Assembly (NCBI RefSeq): GCF_030848945.1
Contig: NZ_JANHAX010000002.1
Coordinates: forward strand, 741,784-805,783
Direction: 5' to 3'
Length of the DNA: 64,000 nt
Source of the DNA: Marimonas arenosa
GTDB taxonomy: Bacteria; Pseudomonadota; Alphaproteobacteria; Rhodobacterales; Rhodobacteraceae
The notes under the pieces are model-generated. The model saw nothing but the letters and a program-made list of their open reading frames with translations. It did not search any database and was not told the DNA's origin. A program made the position numbers and the translations under genes. How positions within the stretch are numbered: the first letter of the stretch is position 1; each line of letters begins with the position of its first letter. Below are positions 43,034-52,500 of this stretch, one piece after another.

Positions 43034-44617
43034 ATGAAACCGTTTCGGGCGCCCTTGGGCGATATCCTGTTCACTTTGAACCATGTCGCGGGCGCCGCGG
43101 CGCTGCCGGATTGGGACGCCGAGTTCGCTGGCGAGATCGGGGCGCATTTCGCCGCCTTCGCCGAAGGCGAAATCGCGCCGCTCGATGAGCCGGGCGACCG
43201 TCAGGGCTGCCGGCTGGAGAACGGCCGGGTGCGGATGCCAGACGGGTTCGTCGATCTCTATCGCAGCTATGCCGAACAGGGCTGGCCGGGGCTGACCGCG
43301 CCCGAGGAATTCGGCGGGCAGGGGCTGGGTGCGATGATGCTGGCCATCGTGTCGGAAATCTTTTCCGGCGCCAATCATAGCCTGCAGATGGTCACCGGGT
43401 TGGTGCCTGGCGCGATCCGGGTTTTGACGCGCTTCGGTACCGAGGCGCAGAAGGCGCGCCACATCCCCGGGCTGGCCAGTGGTGAATTGCTGGCGACGAT
43501 GTGCCTGACCGAGCCGGGTGCGGGCTCGGACCTGGCGCGGGTGCGGTGCCGGGCCGCGCCGGACGGTGACGTATGGATAATCAGTGGCGAGAAGATCTTC
43601 ATCTCGGGTGGCGACCAGGACATGTCGGACGGCATCTTCCACCTGGTGCTGGCGCGTACCTCGGACGAAGGCGTCAAGGGGCTGTCGCTGTTCGCAACGC
43701 GCGATACGCTGGCGGATGGGTCGCGCAACGCCATTTCGGTGGCCCGGATCGAGGAGAAGATGGGTCTGCACGCCTCGCCCACCTGCCAACTGGTCTTCGA
43801 CGGGGCCGAGGCCGAGCTGATCGGGGAGGAGGGCAAGGGCCTTCTGGCGATGTTCACGATGATGAACCATGCACGCTCGGACGTGGCGTTGCAGGGCGTC
43901 GCCCATGCGGCGCGGGCGCATGACGTGGCCGCGTCCTATGCCGCGGAGCGGGTGCAGGGGCGCAAGTCGGACGGGTCGCCGGCGATGCTGTCGGATCATG
44001 CTGACGTGCGGCGGATGCTGGACGAGATCGACGCGCTGGCCATGGGCGGGCGGGCGATGGCACATCTGGCCTGTGTGACCATGGAGCAGGGCGATGACCC
44101 GGCTCTGGTCGAGGTCCTGACGCCGGTGGCGAAATGCTGGTGCACCGAGGCCGGCATGCGCGCCGCCGAGTTGGGGATGCAGGTGCTCGGCGGGTATGGT
44201 TATCTGGCCGAATACCGGCTTGAGCAGAGCTATCGCGACGCGCGGATCACGGCGATTTACGAAGGCGCCAACGGAATCCATGCACGGATGCTGGCAATGC
44301 GGCTGGCCCGTGGCGCGGAGGCCGACGCCTTTGCGGCTTTTCTTGAAGCCGAAGGTGGGGATGTGGCTTCGCTGTGGCAGGCGGCCTGGGAAATGGTCAA
44401 GGCCAGTGCAGCACCGGAGCGTCTGGCGCATGATTTCATGGCGCTGACCTGCCATGCGCTGCTTGAAGCCCTGTGGGGCCGCGCGGAGGCCGTTTCCGAA
44501 CAGCATCCCGAGCCGGACCGGATCAGGCGGCTCGCCGCCGTGGCGCGGCGTGACGCCCGGGCCTTCGCTCCGAGCTACCTTGAACGTCTGCGCGAACTGG
44601 CGAAGGAGGTCGCCTGA
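43034..44617 (+). CDS. Acyl-CoA dehydrogenase (long form)
   Basis: A 527-residue acyl-CoA dehydrogenase of the longer type. TEPGAGSDLARVRCRA binds substrate and FAD, KIFISGGDQDMSDGI is the next family element, and the catalytic base Glu410 lies in AIYEGANGIHA. The final ~110 residues form the extra C-terminal helical domain seen in fatty acid or phenylalkanoyl dehydrogenases. It contrasts with the dehydrogenase-like protein at 14963, which lacks this glutamate. In this operon it probably desaturates a side chain of an aryl-alkanoyl-CoA. Confidence 0.85.
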   Translation: MKPFRAPLGDILFTLNHVAGAAALPDWDAEFAGEIGAHFAAFAEGEIAPLDEPGDRQGCRLENGRVRMPDGFVDLYRSYAEQGWPGLTAPEEFGGQGLGAMMLAIVSEIFSGANHSLQMVTGLVPGAIRVLTRFGTEAQKARHIPGLASGELLATMCLTEPGAGSDLARVRCRAAPDGDVWIISGEKIFISGGDQDMSDGIFHLVLARTSDEGVKGLSLFATRDTLADGSRNAISVARIEEKMGLHASPTCQLVFDGAEAELIGEEGKGLLAMFTMMNHARSDVALQGVAHAARAHDVAASYAAERVQGRKSDGSPAMLSDHADVRRMLDEIDALAMGGRAMAHLACVTMEQGDDPALVEVLTPVAKCWCTEAGMRAAELGMQVLGGYGYLAEYRLEQSYRDARITAIYEGANGIHARMLAMRLARGAEADAFAAFLEAEGGDVASLWQAAWEMVKASAAPERLAHDFMALTCHALLEALWGRAEAVSEQHPEPDRIRRLAAVARRDARAFAPSYLERLRELAKEVA

Positions 44618-44623
44618 CGCGCG

Positions 44624-45418
44624 TCAGCGATGCTTCCGGCCCGACAGGCTGGAGACCGCGAACAGCCCCGTAGCGACGCAAACAATGGTCGGGCCGGTGG
44701 GCGTGTCAAAAGTGTAAGCAAGCTGCAGCCCGCCCAACACCGAAGCCATACCGATCAGGACGGCGATGCCGGCCATACGCTCTGGTGTGGAGGCAAAGGG
44801 TCGGGCCGCGGCGGCCGGGATGATCAGCATCGCGCCGATCAAGAGGACACCCACCACTTTGATCGCCACGGCCACCACAAGCGCGAGCGCCAGCGTGAGC
44901 ACCAGTTGTTCGCGCCTAGGGTCGATCCCCGAGGCATAAGCGAGATCGGCGTTGAGCGTGGCGGTGAGCAGGGCATTCCAGCGCCACCAGAGAAGACCCA
45001 AAACCAAGACCGTGCCGATCCAGATCGTGGCGAGATCCGCCCGGCCGACCGCGAGGATGTCGCCGAACAACCAGGCGGCAAGGTCGAACTGGACACCGCG
45101 CAGGAAGGCGACAGCGACGAGTCCGAAAGCCAGGGCGGCATGGGCGATCACGCCAAGAAGCGTGTCCATCGCGTGGGTGCGTCCCGCAAGCATCGAGACG
45201 GTGCCGGCCATGGCCAGCGCCGCGACCAGCACGGTGGCGAAGACCGAGATGTCGAGCGCCAGTGCCAGCGCCACGCCGAGGATGGCGGCATGGGCGGTGG
45301 CGTCGCCGAAATAGGCCATCCGTCGCCAGACTACGAAGCTGCCCAACGGGGCGGCGGCCAGCGCCACGCCGATGCCGGCGAGTCCGGCGCGGATGAGGAA
45401 ATCGTCAAACAGGCTCAT
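44624..45418 (-). CDS. znuB: Zinc ABC transporter permease ZnuB
   Basis: A 264-residue ABC-3 family membrane permease with about seven to eight helices. Family marks are WRRMAYFGDATAHAAILGVA near the N-terminus and VVGVLLIGAMLIIPAAAARP. It overlaps znuC by 4 bases. With ZnuA and ZnuC it imports Zn(II) across the inner membrane. Its stop is just 6 bp from the convergent dehydrogenase end. Confidence 0.92.
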   Translation of the reverse strand: MSLFDDFLIRAGLAGIGVALAAAPLGSFVVWRRMAYFGDATAHAAILGVALALALDISVFATVLVAALAMAGTVSMLAGRTHAMDTLLGVIAHAALAFGLVAVAFLRGVQFDLAAWLFGDILAVGRADLATIWIGTVLVLGLLWWRWNALLTATLNADLAYASGIDPRREQLVLTLALALVVAVAIKVVGVLLIGAMLIIPAAAARPFASTPERMAGIAVLIGMASVLGGLQLAYTFDTPTGPTIVCVATGLFAVSSLSGRKHR

Positions 45419-46170
45419 TGGGCGGGCTCGTGGCTGTGGTCGTGGTCATGGCCGCAGGTCTCGTCATGCACGTGGTCGTGCTCGTGCCGATAGAGCGCCA
45501 GTGCGCCGTGGGTGCCGCTGCCGAACAGGGCGCGGTATTCCGGGGCCGAGGCGACATGCTCGGGTGCGCCGTGACAGCAGACATGGGTGTTCAGGCAAAT
45601 CACCCGGTCGGAGGCAGCCATGACGACGTGCAGTTCGTGGCTGACCATCAGCACCGCGCAGTCGAGCTCGTGGCGGACCGTCTCGAGGGTTGCGTAGAAG
45701 GCGGCCGAGCCCGGCTGGTCGAGCCCCTGGGTGGCCTCGTCGAGGATCAGCAGTTGCGGGTCTCCCAGCAACGCGCGGGCCAGAAGCACCCGCTGGAATT
45801 GTCCGCCCGAGAGCCCGGTCATCGGCCGGGTCATGAGATCGCCTGCCCCGGCGCGGGTCAGAGCTGCTTGGGCTGCGGGCTCCGGGACCGGGGTCGGCAG
45901 GCCAAGAAAGCGCCGCACCGTCAACGGCAGGGTCGGGTCGATATGCAGCTTCTGCGGCACGTAGCCGATGCGCAGTCCGGGCTGGCGGGTGATCCGTCCG
46001 TGGGCCGGTGTCACGGCGCCGATAATGGCGCGTAGCAGCGTTGACTTGCCCGACCCGTTGGGGCCGACGATGGTGACAATCTCGCCTGGGGTGATCGACA
46101 GGTCGACGTTGCTGAGCACGGTCTGCTGTCCCAGCACGACGCTGAGGCGGCTGATCTCGACAAGGTTCAT
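45415..46170 (-). CDS. znuC: Zinc ABC transporter ATP-binding protein ZnuC
   Basis: A 251-residue ATPase. Walker A is GPNGSGKST (36-44), the signature is TGLSGGQFQRV, and Walker B is QLLILDEATQG. The C-terminus is a histidine-rich tail (HEHDHVHDETCGHDHDHSHE) likely to bind zinc. The ATG at 46170 overlaps the zur stop (ATGA), giving the order zur-znuC-znuB. The tail is a common feature of alphaproteobacterial ZnuC. Confidence 0.93.
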   Translation of the reverse strand: MNLVEISRLSVVLGQQTVLSNVDLSITPGEIVTIVGPNGSGKSTLLRAIIGAVTPAHGRITRQPGLRIGYVPQKLHIDPTLPLTVRRFLGLPTPVPEPAAQAALTRAGAGDLMTRPMTGLSGGQFQRVLLARALLGDPQLLILDEATQGLDQPGSAAFYATLETVRHELDCAVLMVSHELHVVMAASDRVICLNTHVCCHGAPEHVASAPEYRALFGSGTHGALALYRHEHDHVHDETCGHDHDHSHEPAQ

Positions 46171-46649
46171 CCGGCCCGTTCCTTCCGGCAATTTGGGCAT
46201 AAGCCTTCGGCCTCGATCACTGCCCGTTCGATGCGAAACCCGGCTTCTCGTGCGGCGCGACCAAGTACGCCTTCGGACGGATCGGCATAGGTTTCCGCCA
46301 CCGCCGAACAGGCGCGGCAAATCAGGAAGGCCGGGGCGTGGTTCTCACCCATATGTGTACAGGCGATGAAGGCGTTGAGGCGCTCGATCTTGTGGGCAAA
46401 TCCATGCCTGGTGAGAAAATCGAGCGCGCGATAGGCAACGGGTGGTTGGCTTCCCAGCCCTTCTTCGCGCAGACGGTCGAGGATCTCGTAGGCGCCCAAT
46501 GCGCGGTGCTCTTCGAGCAGGATTTCCAGCACCCGGCGGCGCTGGCGGGTGAACTGCAGCCCGTTGCGGGCGCAATAGGCTGCGACGGCCGCGGTACCGT
46601 CGTCGATACAGGCGTCATGATCGTGGTGTTCGAAGCCGATCGTGTCCAT
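46167..46649 (-). CDS. zur: Zinc uptake regulator Zur (Fur family)
   Basis: A 160-residue Fur-family repressor. It has the winged HTH (RRRVLEILLEEHRALGAYEI), a PPVAYRALDFLTRHG recognition region, the metal-site motif FIACTHMGENHAPAF, and two Cys pairs for structural zinc (ICRACSAVAE; CPNCRKE). Divergent from znuA and co-transcribed with znuCB. It should repress both units when zinc is sufficient. ATG 46649 is preferred over longer frames. Confidence 0.93.
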   Translation of the reverse strand: MDTIGFEHHDHDACIDDGTAAVAAYCARNGLQFTRQRRRVLEILLEEHRALGAYEILDRLREEGLGSQPPVAYRALDFLTRHGFAHKIERLNAFIACTHMGENHAPAFLICRACSAVAETYADPSEGVLGRAAREAGFRIERAVIEAEGLCPNCRKERAG

Positions 46650-46675
46650 GTTCGGGTTCCCGGAGTTCAATGCTT

Positions 46676-46700
46676 GATATGTTATAGTATTACATTTATC
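46676..46700. promoter_or_regulatory. Probable Zur box between zur and znuA
   Basis: The core TGTTATAGTATTACA (46680-46694) is a near-perfect palindrome (12 of 15 positions symmetric), flanked by GATA and TATC to make a 25-bp dyad GATA...TATC. It resembles alphaproteobacterial Zur operators (GATATGTTATA-type). It lies 26 bp from the zur start and 37 bp from the znuA start, so it can control both directions. Confidence 0.75.
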
Positions 46701-46737
46701 AAGTGCCGGACTCGATATTCTCGGAAAGGCCACGGAG

Positions 46738-47703
46738 ATGAAAACATTCGGGCGACTTCTGGCGGTAGGTCTGCTGCTGGCGGGCGCGGCGCGGGCAGAG
46801 GTGCCCGACGTCGCCGTCGACATTCCGCCGGTGCACGCGCTGACGGCACGGGTAATGCAGGGTCTGGGCGAGCCAGCGTTGGTGATGCGTCCCGGCGCAT
46901 CGCCACATGGCTATGCGATGCGCCCGTCGGAAGCGGCGGCGTTGGAGCGGGCGGAGGTGATCTTTTTCGTTTCGGGCCAGTTGACGCGCTGGTTCGAGCG
47001 GGCGCTGGAGCCGCTGGCGGCCAGGGCGGTCACGGTGGAACTTCTCGAAAGCCCCGGAACGGTGCGCCATGCGTTTCGCGAAGACGCGCTGTTCAGCAGG
47101 CCTGGCGGGGCTGATGAGGATGACGAGCATGGCCATGGGCATGGCAATGGTGACGAAAATCATGGCGGCGATCATACCCAACCCGGACCCGATCCGCATG
47201 GTTGGCTCGACCCCGAAAACGGTAAGCTCTGGCTCGCCCACATCGCTGAGACGCTGGCTGGCGTCGATCCGGACAACGCCGCGATCTACCGCACCAATGC
47301 AGCGGCCGGCCAGGTCGAGATCGACGCCGCCGTTGCCCGCGCGAGGGCGCTGCTCGAGCCGGTAAAGACACAGCCGTTCTTCGTACATCACGATGCCTAT
47401 CAGTACTTCGAGCGTCGGTTCGATCTTCGCACTGCCGGCGCTGTCGCCCGCAGCGACGCGGCGCAGCCCGGGCCGCGGCGGGTGGCCGATCTGCGCGCAG
47501 CGGTCTCGGGCACGGGCACGGTCTGTATTTTTTCGGAGCCGCAGTTCAATCCTGGCCTGCTGGCCACCGTTTTCGAGGGCCATGCCCTGCGCAAGGCAGC
47601 GCTCGATCCGCTGGGGACGTCGCTGCCGCAGGGGCCGGGCCTTTATCCCGCGCTGATCGAGACGTTGGCGACGGACATAGCGGCGTGCCTGGGAGGCGAT
47701 TGA
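46738..47703 (+). CDS. znuA: Zinc ABC transporter substrate-binding protein ZnuA
   Basis: A 321-residue periplasmic metal-binding protein: signal peptide (cleaved after ARA, residue 20), His33 in IPPVHAL, His57 in GASPHGYAM, and a third His in FFVHHDAYQYF region. Between the first ligands and PDPHGWLDP (151-159) is a flexible Asp/His-rich loop (125-147; DEHGHGHGNGDENHGGDH) typical of zinc rather than manganese receptors. It is divergent from zur-znuCB across the shared operator. Confidence 0.93.
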   Translation: MKTFGRLLAVGLLLAGAARAEVPDVAVDIPPVHALTARVMQGLGEPALVMRPGASPHGYAMRPSEAAALERAEVIFFVSGQLTRWFERALEPLAARAVTVELLESPGTVRHAFREDALFSRPGGADEDDEHGHGHGNGDENHGGDHTQPGPDPHGWLDPENGKLWLAHIAETLAGVDPDNAAIYRTNAAAGQVEIDAAVARARALLEPVKTQPFFVHHDAYQYFERRFDLRTAGAVARSDAAQPGPRRVADLRAAVSGTGTVCIFSEPQFNPGLLATVFEGHALRKAALDPLGTSLPQGPGLYPALIETLATDIAACLGGD

Positions 47704-47774
47704 ACTTTCTCCATTGACCTCGGGTCGGCGTCGGCCATTCATGTTTAGACCGGGGGACAGGAAGGGACAAGCGC

Positions 47775-48671
47775 GTGGCGCAGACGAACGAACCGGCCAC
47801 GGCGGCGTTGATCTGGCGCGTGGCGCCGGTGGTCTTCGTGATCTTCTGGGCCGGGGGGTACAGCTTCGCCAAGTTGGGACTGCCGCATATCGAGCCGATC
47901 ACAATGCTGGTCGTGCGGTTCGGTCTTGCCGCGGCGATTCTTGGTGGGCTGTTGGCCGTCCTGCGGGTCGACTGGCCTCGAGGCACGGCCCACTGGGGTG
48001 CTTTGGCGCTGAGCGGTTTTCTGATCCAGAGTGTCTATTTCGGATTGGGATATCAGGCGCTTAAGTCAGGCGTAAATGCCGGAACGATGGCTATTCTGAT
48101 GGCCTTGCAGCCGATCCTGGTCGGGGTTTTGTCGCTTTGGCTGACACCCGGGACAAGCGGCGGCTTGAAACTTTGGTCCGGGCTTTTCGTCGGATTTGGC
48201 GGGGTGGTTCTGGTGATCTTCTCGGGCGATGCGCTGGGGCCGAGCCCAGGCGTGGGACTGGGTTTCGCGATGGCGTCTCTGGTGGGGATCACGGCGGCGA
48301 CACTGTTCGAGAAACGCCATGGCTTTGCCACCCATCCGCTGGTCGGCAGCCTGGTGCAATACGTGGTCGGGTTCGTGACGCTGGTGCCGGTGGCGATGGT
48401 GTTCGAGACCGGGCAGATCAACTGGCATCCCGAGCTGGTCGTGGCCCTGATCTATCTGGTGATCGGTAACTCGTTGATTTCGGTGACGCTTTTTGTCGGA
48501 CTCGTGCAGCGCGGCGATGCCACGCGGATCTCGGCGTTGCTCTATCTGGTGCCGCCGCTGGCGGTGCTCATCGCCTGGATCGTGTTGGGAGAGACGATGG
48601 GCATGTTGGCTTTTGTCGGCTTCCTGCTGTCGGTGGCCGGGGTCTGGCTGGTCAATCGTGCGACAAGCTGA
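47775..48671 (+). CDS. DMT/EamA family transporter
   Basis: A 298-residue membrane protein with about ten helices in two EamA halves (IFWAGGYSFAKLGLPHIEPI; GNSLISVTLFVGLVQRGDAT, then LYLVPPLAVLIAWIVLGETM). GTG 47775 is the only early start with a plausible upstream site (GGAAGGGAC). It follows znuA by 71 bp but is not metal-specific in family. Exported solute unknown. Confidence 0.8.
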   Translation: MAQTNEPATAALIWRVAPVVFVIFWAGGYSFAKLGLPHIEPITMLVVRFGLAAAILGGLLAVLRVDWPRGTAHWGALALSGFLIQSVYFGLGYQALKSGVNAGTMAILMALQPILVGVLSLWLTPGTSGGLKLWSGLFVGFGGVVLVIFSGDALGPSPGVGLGFAMASLVGITAATLFEKRHGFATHPLVGSLVQYVVGFVTLVPVAMVFETGQINWHPELVVALIYLVIGNSLISVTLFVGLVQRGDATRISALLYLVPPLAVLIAWIVLGETMGMLAFVGFLLSVAGVWLVNRATS

Positions 48672-48709
48672 AAGGGTACTTTTCTTGCCACGAAAACAAT
48701 TACTTGCGA

Positions 48710-49309
48710 TTACTTCAGCAGTGTTGCCGACCACGCGGCAAGGCCAACGACGGCGAGCATCGCCAGGGCCATCAGGATGTTGATCACACGGTGGGTGCGG
48801 TCGGGCAGGTCGAGATCGTGCAGCACGGTGCCGGCATAGAGCCAGGCGAGATGGATCGGGATCCAGATCGCGTTCAAGATCAGCACCTTGGCCACGATTT
48901 CGAAGGCGAAATTGTCGGGGGCGAAGGAAAAGCCGGTCATTAGCGTGGTGTTGACGACATAGGCCTTGGGGTTGATCGCCTGCAGGGCGATGCCGCCCAG
49001 AACACCGGGTGGGGACTTGGCCTCGATGAAGGCGATGCGGGAGCCGGCCAGGGCGATGCGCGCTGCGAGGTAGAGAAGATAAGCCGTTGATGCTGCGAGT
49101 AAAACCACACGCAACCAAGGCACCGACAGGACCACTGCTGCAAGCCCGGTGATGACGGCGAGCATCACCATGTTGGTGCCGAGGAAGAGACCAAGGACAT
49201 AGCGTAGCGAAGGCCGGAAGCCGTAGGCCGCGCCGAAACCCGCCGTGGTCAGAACGCCGGGGCCGGGCGTGATAATCAGCAGGATCACGGCGTAGGCAAA
49301 GGTCAGCAT
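48710..49309 (-). CDS. LysE family translocator
   Basis: A 199-residue membrane protein of the LysE/RhtB exporter family: ITPGPGVLTTAGFGAAYGFR near the N-terminus and ALQAINPKAYVVNTTLMTGF in the middle, with about six hydrophobic segments. These export basic amino acids or homoserine lactones and related compounds. It is convergent with the EamA gene (39 bp between stops). Confidence 0.83.
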   Translation of the reverse strand: MLTFAYAVILLIITPGPGVLTTAGFGAAYGFRPSLRYVLGLFLGTNMVMLAVITGLAAVVLSVPWLRVVLLAASTAYLLYLAARIALAGSRIAFIEAKSPPGVLGGIALQAINPKAYVVNTTLMTGFSFAPDNFAFEIVAKVLILNAIWIPIHLAWLYAGTVLHDLDLPDRTHRVINILMALAMLAVVGLAAWSATLLK

Positions 49310-49589
49310 CGGCGGCTCCGGCGTTCGGAATGTTCACCGTGTCTTACACCATCGTGCCGGAAGGTTAACGTGTTTTCTTTTCCGAAAATGACCGTATGGC
49401 AGCCCGGCTGGCAAGCTGGCTGGCACTCCGTCTGGCGCGCGGTGGGGCAAGGAGACGGAAAGGATCGGGTTAACGCGGCGCGCGGCGCGAGGCCCGTCCC
49501 GGCCGGCGACGGCAAAGCCAGCGCGACCGCCGGCCCGGGAGCCCGCGCGGCGACCGCGTGACGTCCACCCCGGCAGGCGCGCCGCCGGG

Positions 49590-52500
49590 TCAGTGCCGGG
49601 TGACGGTGTAGAGGTGGCCCGTGGCGAGCGGCCCGTCGATCACCGTTTCCTGACCGTCGGTCCAGCGAACGCGGGCTTGGGTCACGTCGGTGCCGCCGGC
49701 CAGACCGAAATGGGCGCGGATCGCATCGAAAGACATGAACCCGCCGCCGAGCTGCAGCTCCTGCTGTTGGCGGTGGCCGGTGGCGTCGGTGATGGTGATC
49801 ACCGCGCCGAGACCGTCCCGGTTGCCGGCATGGTCTTTCAACGCGAAAGCGATGCCGGGGTTCTGGCTGTTGTTGCGGAAGAAGGTGATGGGACCGTTCA
49901 CTGGGTGGGTGAGGAGATCGAGATCGCCGTCATTGTCGGCGTCGAACTGGGTCGCCGAGGCGGTCATCAGGTAGTCCTCGAGCCCGGTCGGTCCGGATTT
50001 CTCGGTGAAGTGGCCCTTGCCGTCATTCTCGAAATAGAGGTTCGACGGCGTCACCTCGTTCGGCACCCAGGTGCCGTTGACGATATAGACGTCGATGTCG
50101 CCATCGAGGTCGAAATCGGCGAACTTGGTGTCCCAGCTCCAGCCGCCGACCTCGATCCCGTCCTTCTCGGCGGTATCGGCCCAGGCGCTGCCGGTCCATT
50201 TCAACAGCACGTTCGAGCGCAGGATCTGCTGGTGGGTGAGTGCGCCTTCCTCGGCCGGGATCGGTCGGATCGGTTTGAAATGCAGATCGCAATAGGCGCG
50301 CGGCACGGTCTGCCCCTTGGGGATCAGGGCACAGACCGACGGGTCGCGTTTCTGGATCGCGAGGTCCTTGACCAGCATGGCGCGGCATTCATCCTTGTAG
50401 CGGCCCGACAGCTTGGCGCATTCGCGGGCATAGGTCGGGTCGAAATTGTTGCCCGAGCGGTACCAGCGCTTGATTGCCATGTTGGTTTCGCAGATCTGTT
50501 TCGCCGCAGGGTCGGCGATCTTGTCGCAATAGAGGTCGATGTCCTGCATCTTGAGCGTCTGGCTCACCCCGGACGAGCGGCCGGCGATCTGGGCGAGGTA
50601 GATCTCGGGGTGTCCGTCGGCGTCGAGATCGCCGGTTTTCAATGCCATCGTCGTGGTGGTGGTGTGCGGGATCAGCCCGTCGTCATGGGTGATCATCTCG
50701 AACCCGCCCTGGCCGTCGCCGAGGTAGAAATAGTCGGGGACGTCGAAATCGTTGCCGACGATCAGGTCGGCATGACCGTCGCCGTTGATATCGGAGAACA
50801 GGATCGACAGGGTTTCGCCGGGGATGCCGGGCAGGTCGGTATGACGAGCGCCGGGGAGACCACCGTCGTTCCACAGGATGCGGTTGCGGCTTTCCTCGCC
50901 GGGGATGCGCCGGTACCAGCCGGCGGCCCAGTTGCCCATGGCGATATCGGTGAAGCCGTTGCCATCGGCATCGGTGAAGCTCATCGCCATGGCGAGCGGG
51001 GTGTCCGGGTTGTTGGTCAGTTTCACCGGCGCGGTGGCGCCGAAGCGGCCGCCGCTGTTGCTCCAAAGGAAGGTGCCCTGCAGATAGGTGGCAAGGATGA
51101 GGTCGAGCCAGCCGTCGTTGTTCAGGTCGACCAGCGCGGCATTGAAGATGTCCATGCCGGCGAGGTCGCCCAGCGGCAGGTCAGTGCGGGTGAAGTTGCC
51201 GCTGCCGTCGTTGTCGTAGAGATAGAGTCCGGCCTCGGTCGAGGCGATGACGATGTCGAGATCGCCGTCGCGGTCGATGTCGCCCGAGGCGAGCGAGCGG
51301 CCTTCCCAGAACGGTGGCCACATGTCGGCCATCGAAAACTCAAGCGGTTTATCGATGCCGATCTCGCGGGCTTCGATCCGGGTGAAGGCTGTGTCGGCGG
51401 CGGGCGAGGCGGCGGTGAACAGGCTCCGGGTGATCTCGATCCGGGCCGCGTCGTCGCTGCGCACCTGCCAGGGATCGAGCCCGGCGGCTTGCGCCGCGCC
51501 CCAGGCGCGGTGCTCACGCGGTGCCTGGAGGTGGCTTTGTTCGAGCAGCATCTTCAGCGCGCGGTCGGTCTGCCAGTCGTGATACCATTGCGCCGCGCCG
51601 CCGCCGACGATGCCGAGTGCGGCGATGGCGGCGGCCATCAGGACGGCGGCGCGTTTGCCCATCGCCTGTGTCACGATCAGCATGGAATAGACCGAGTAGG
51701 CGCCCAGCGTGAACAGGAGCGCCATGACATAGCCATGCGCCAGCCCCAGGCTGAGCAGCGCCGAGGCCATGACGATGTCGAAGGCGATCGGCACCGGCAG
51801 GAAAACACCGACCACGGCGATGAGGATCAGCGCCCAGGCCGAGAAGGGCAGCTCGAGGATCATGCCGGAGGGCAGCAGCGTCGCCACCAGCGCACCGAGA
51901 AAGCCGGCGAGCAGCATCAGCGGCACGGTGAGCTTGGTGATGTACCAGAAATTGCGGATGAAGGCGACCACGACCGAGAGGATGGCCTGAAAGATGTTCT
52001 CGGTCCTTTCGATGCCGGGATCGGCGGCGCCGCGCCAGAGGCCGGTGACATCCGGGGTTTCGGGCTGGATCTCGCGCACCGGCAGGGTACGGACGATGAG
52101 CGGCACCAGCAACAGGATGACGACGAGGCTGAGCCCGATCTTCATCGCCGCCATGTAGGGCGGGAACAGGGAAAACAGCATGGTCAGCACGATGACGTTG
52201 AGCGTGGGCGAGGCGATCATGGCCGAAAGCGTGGTTTCGGCCCTGAGCCCGGCGGCATACATGCCCCTGCCGATCGGCGCGGCACAGTTGGCGCAGACCC
52301 CGAGCGGTGCGCCGATCAGCATGCCGAGGAAGGAATTGGCAAAGCCGTTGCGGAAGCTGCGCTGGCGCAGGTAGCTGAGCGCGGTCAGCATGGCGGTGGC
52401 GAACAGCACGCCAAAGGTCATGCCCTTCTTGTTGGTGTTGACCCAGTTGAGGGTCGACCAGAAGATCCGCTCGATGATGCCGGCATCCTTGCCGACGGGA

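Noticed and set aside
49310..49589. Possible small gene in the 280-bp gap before the permease fusion
   Set aside because: Short frames on both strands lack ribosome sites and recognisable sequence; I see only a GC-rich spacer.
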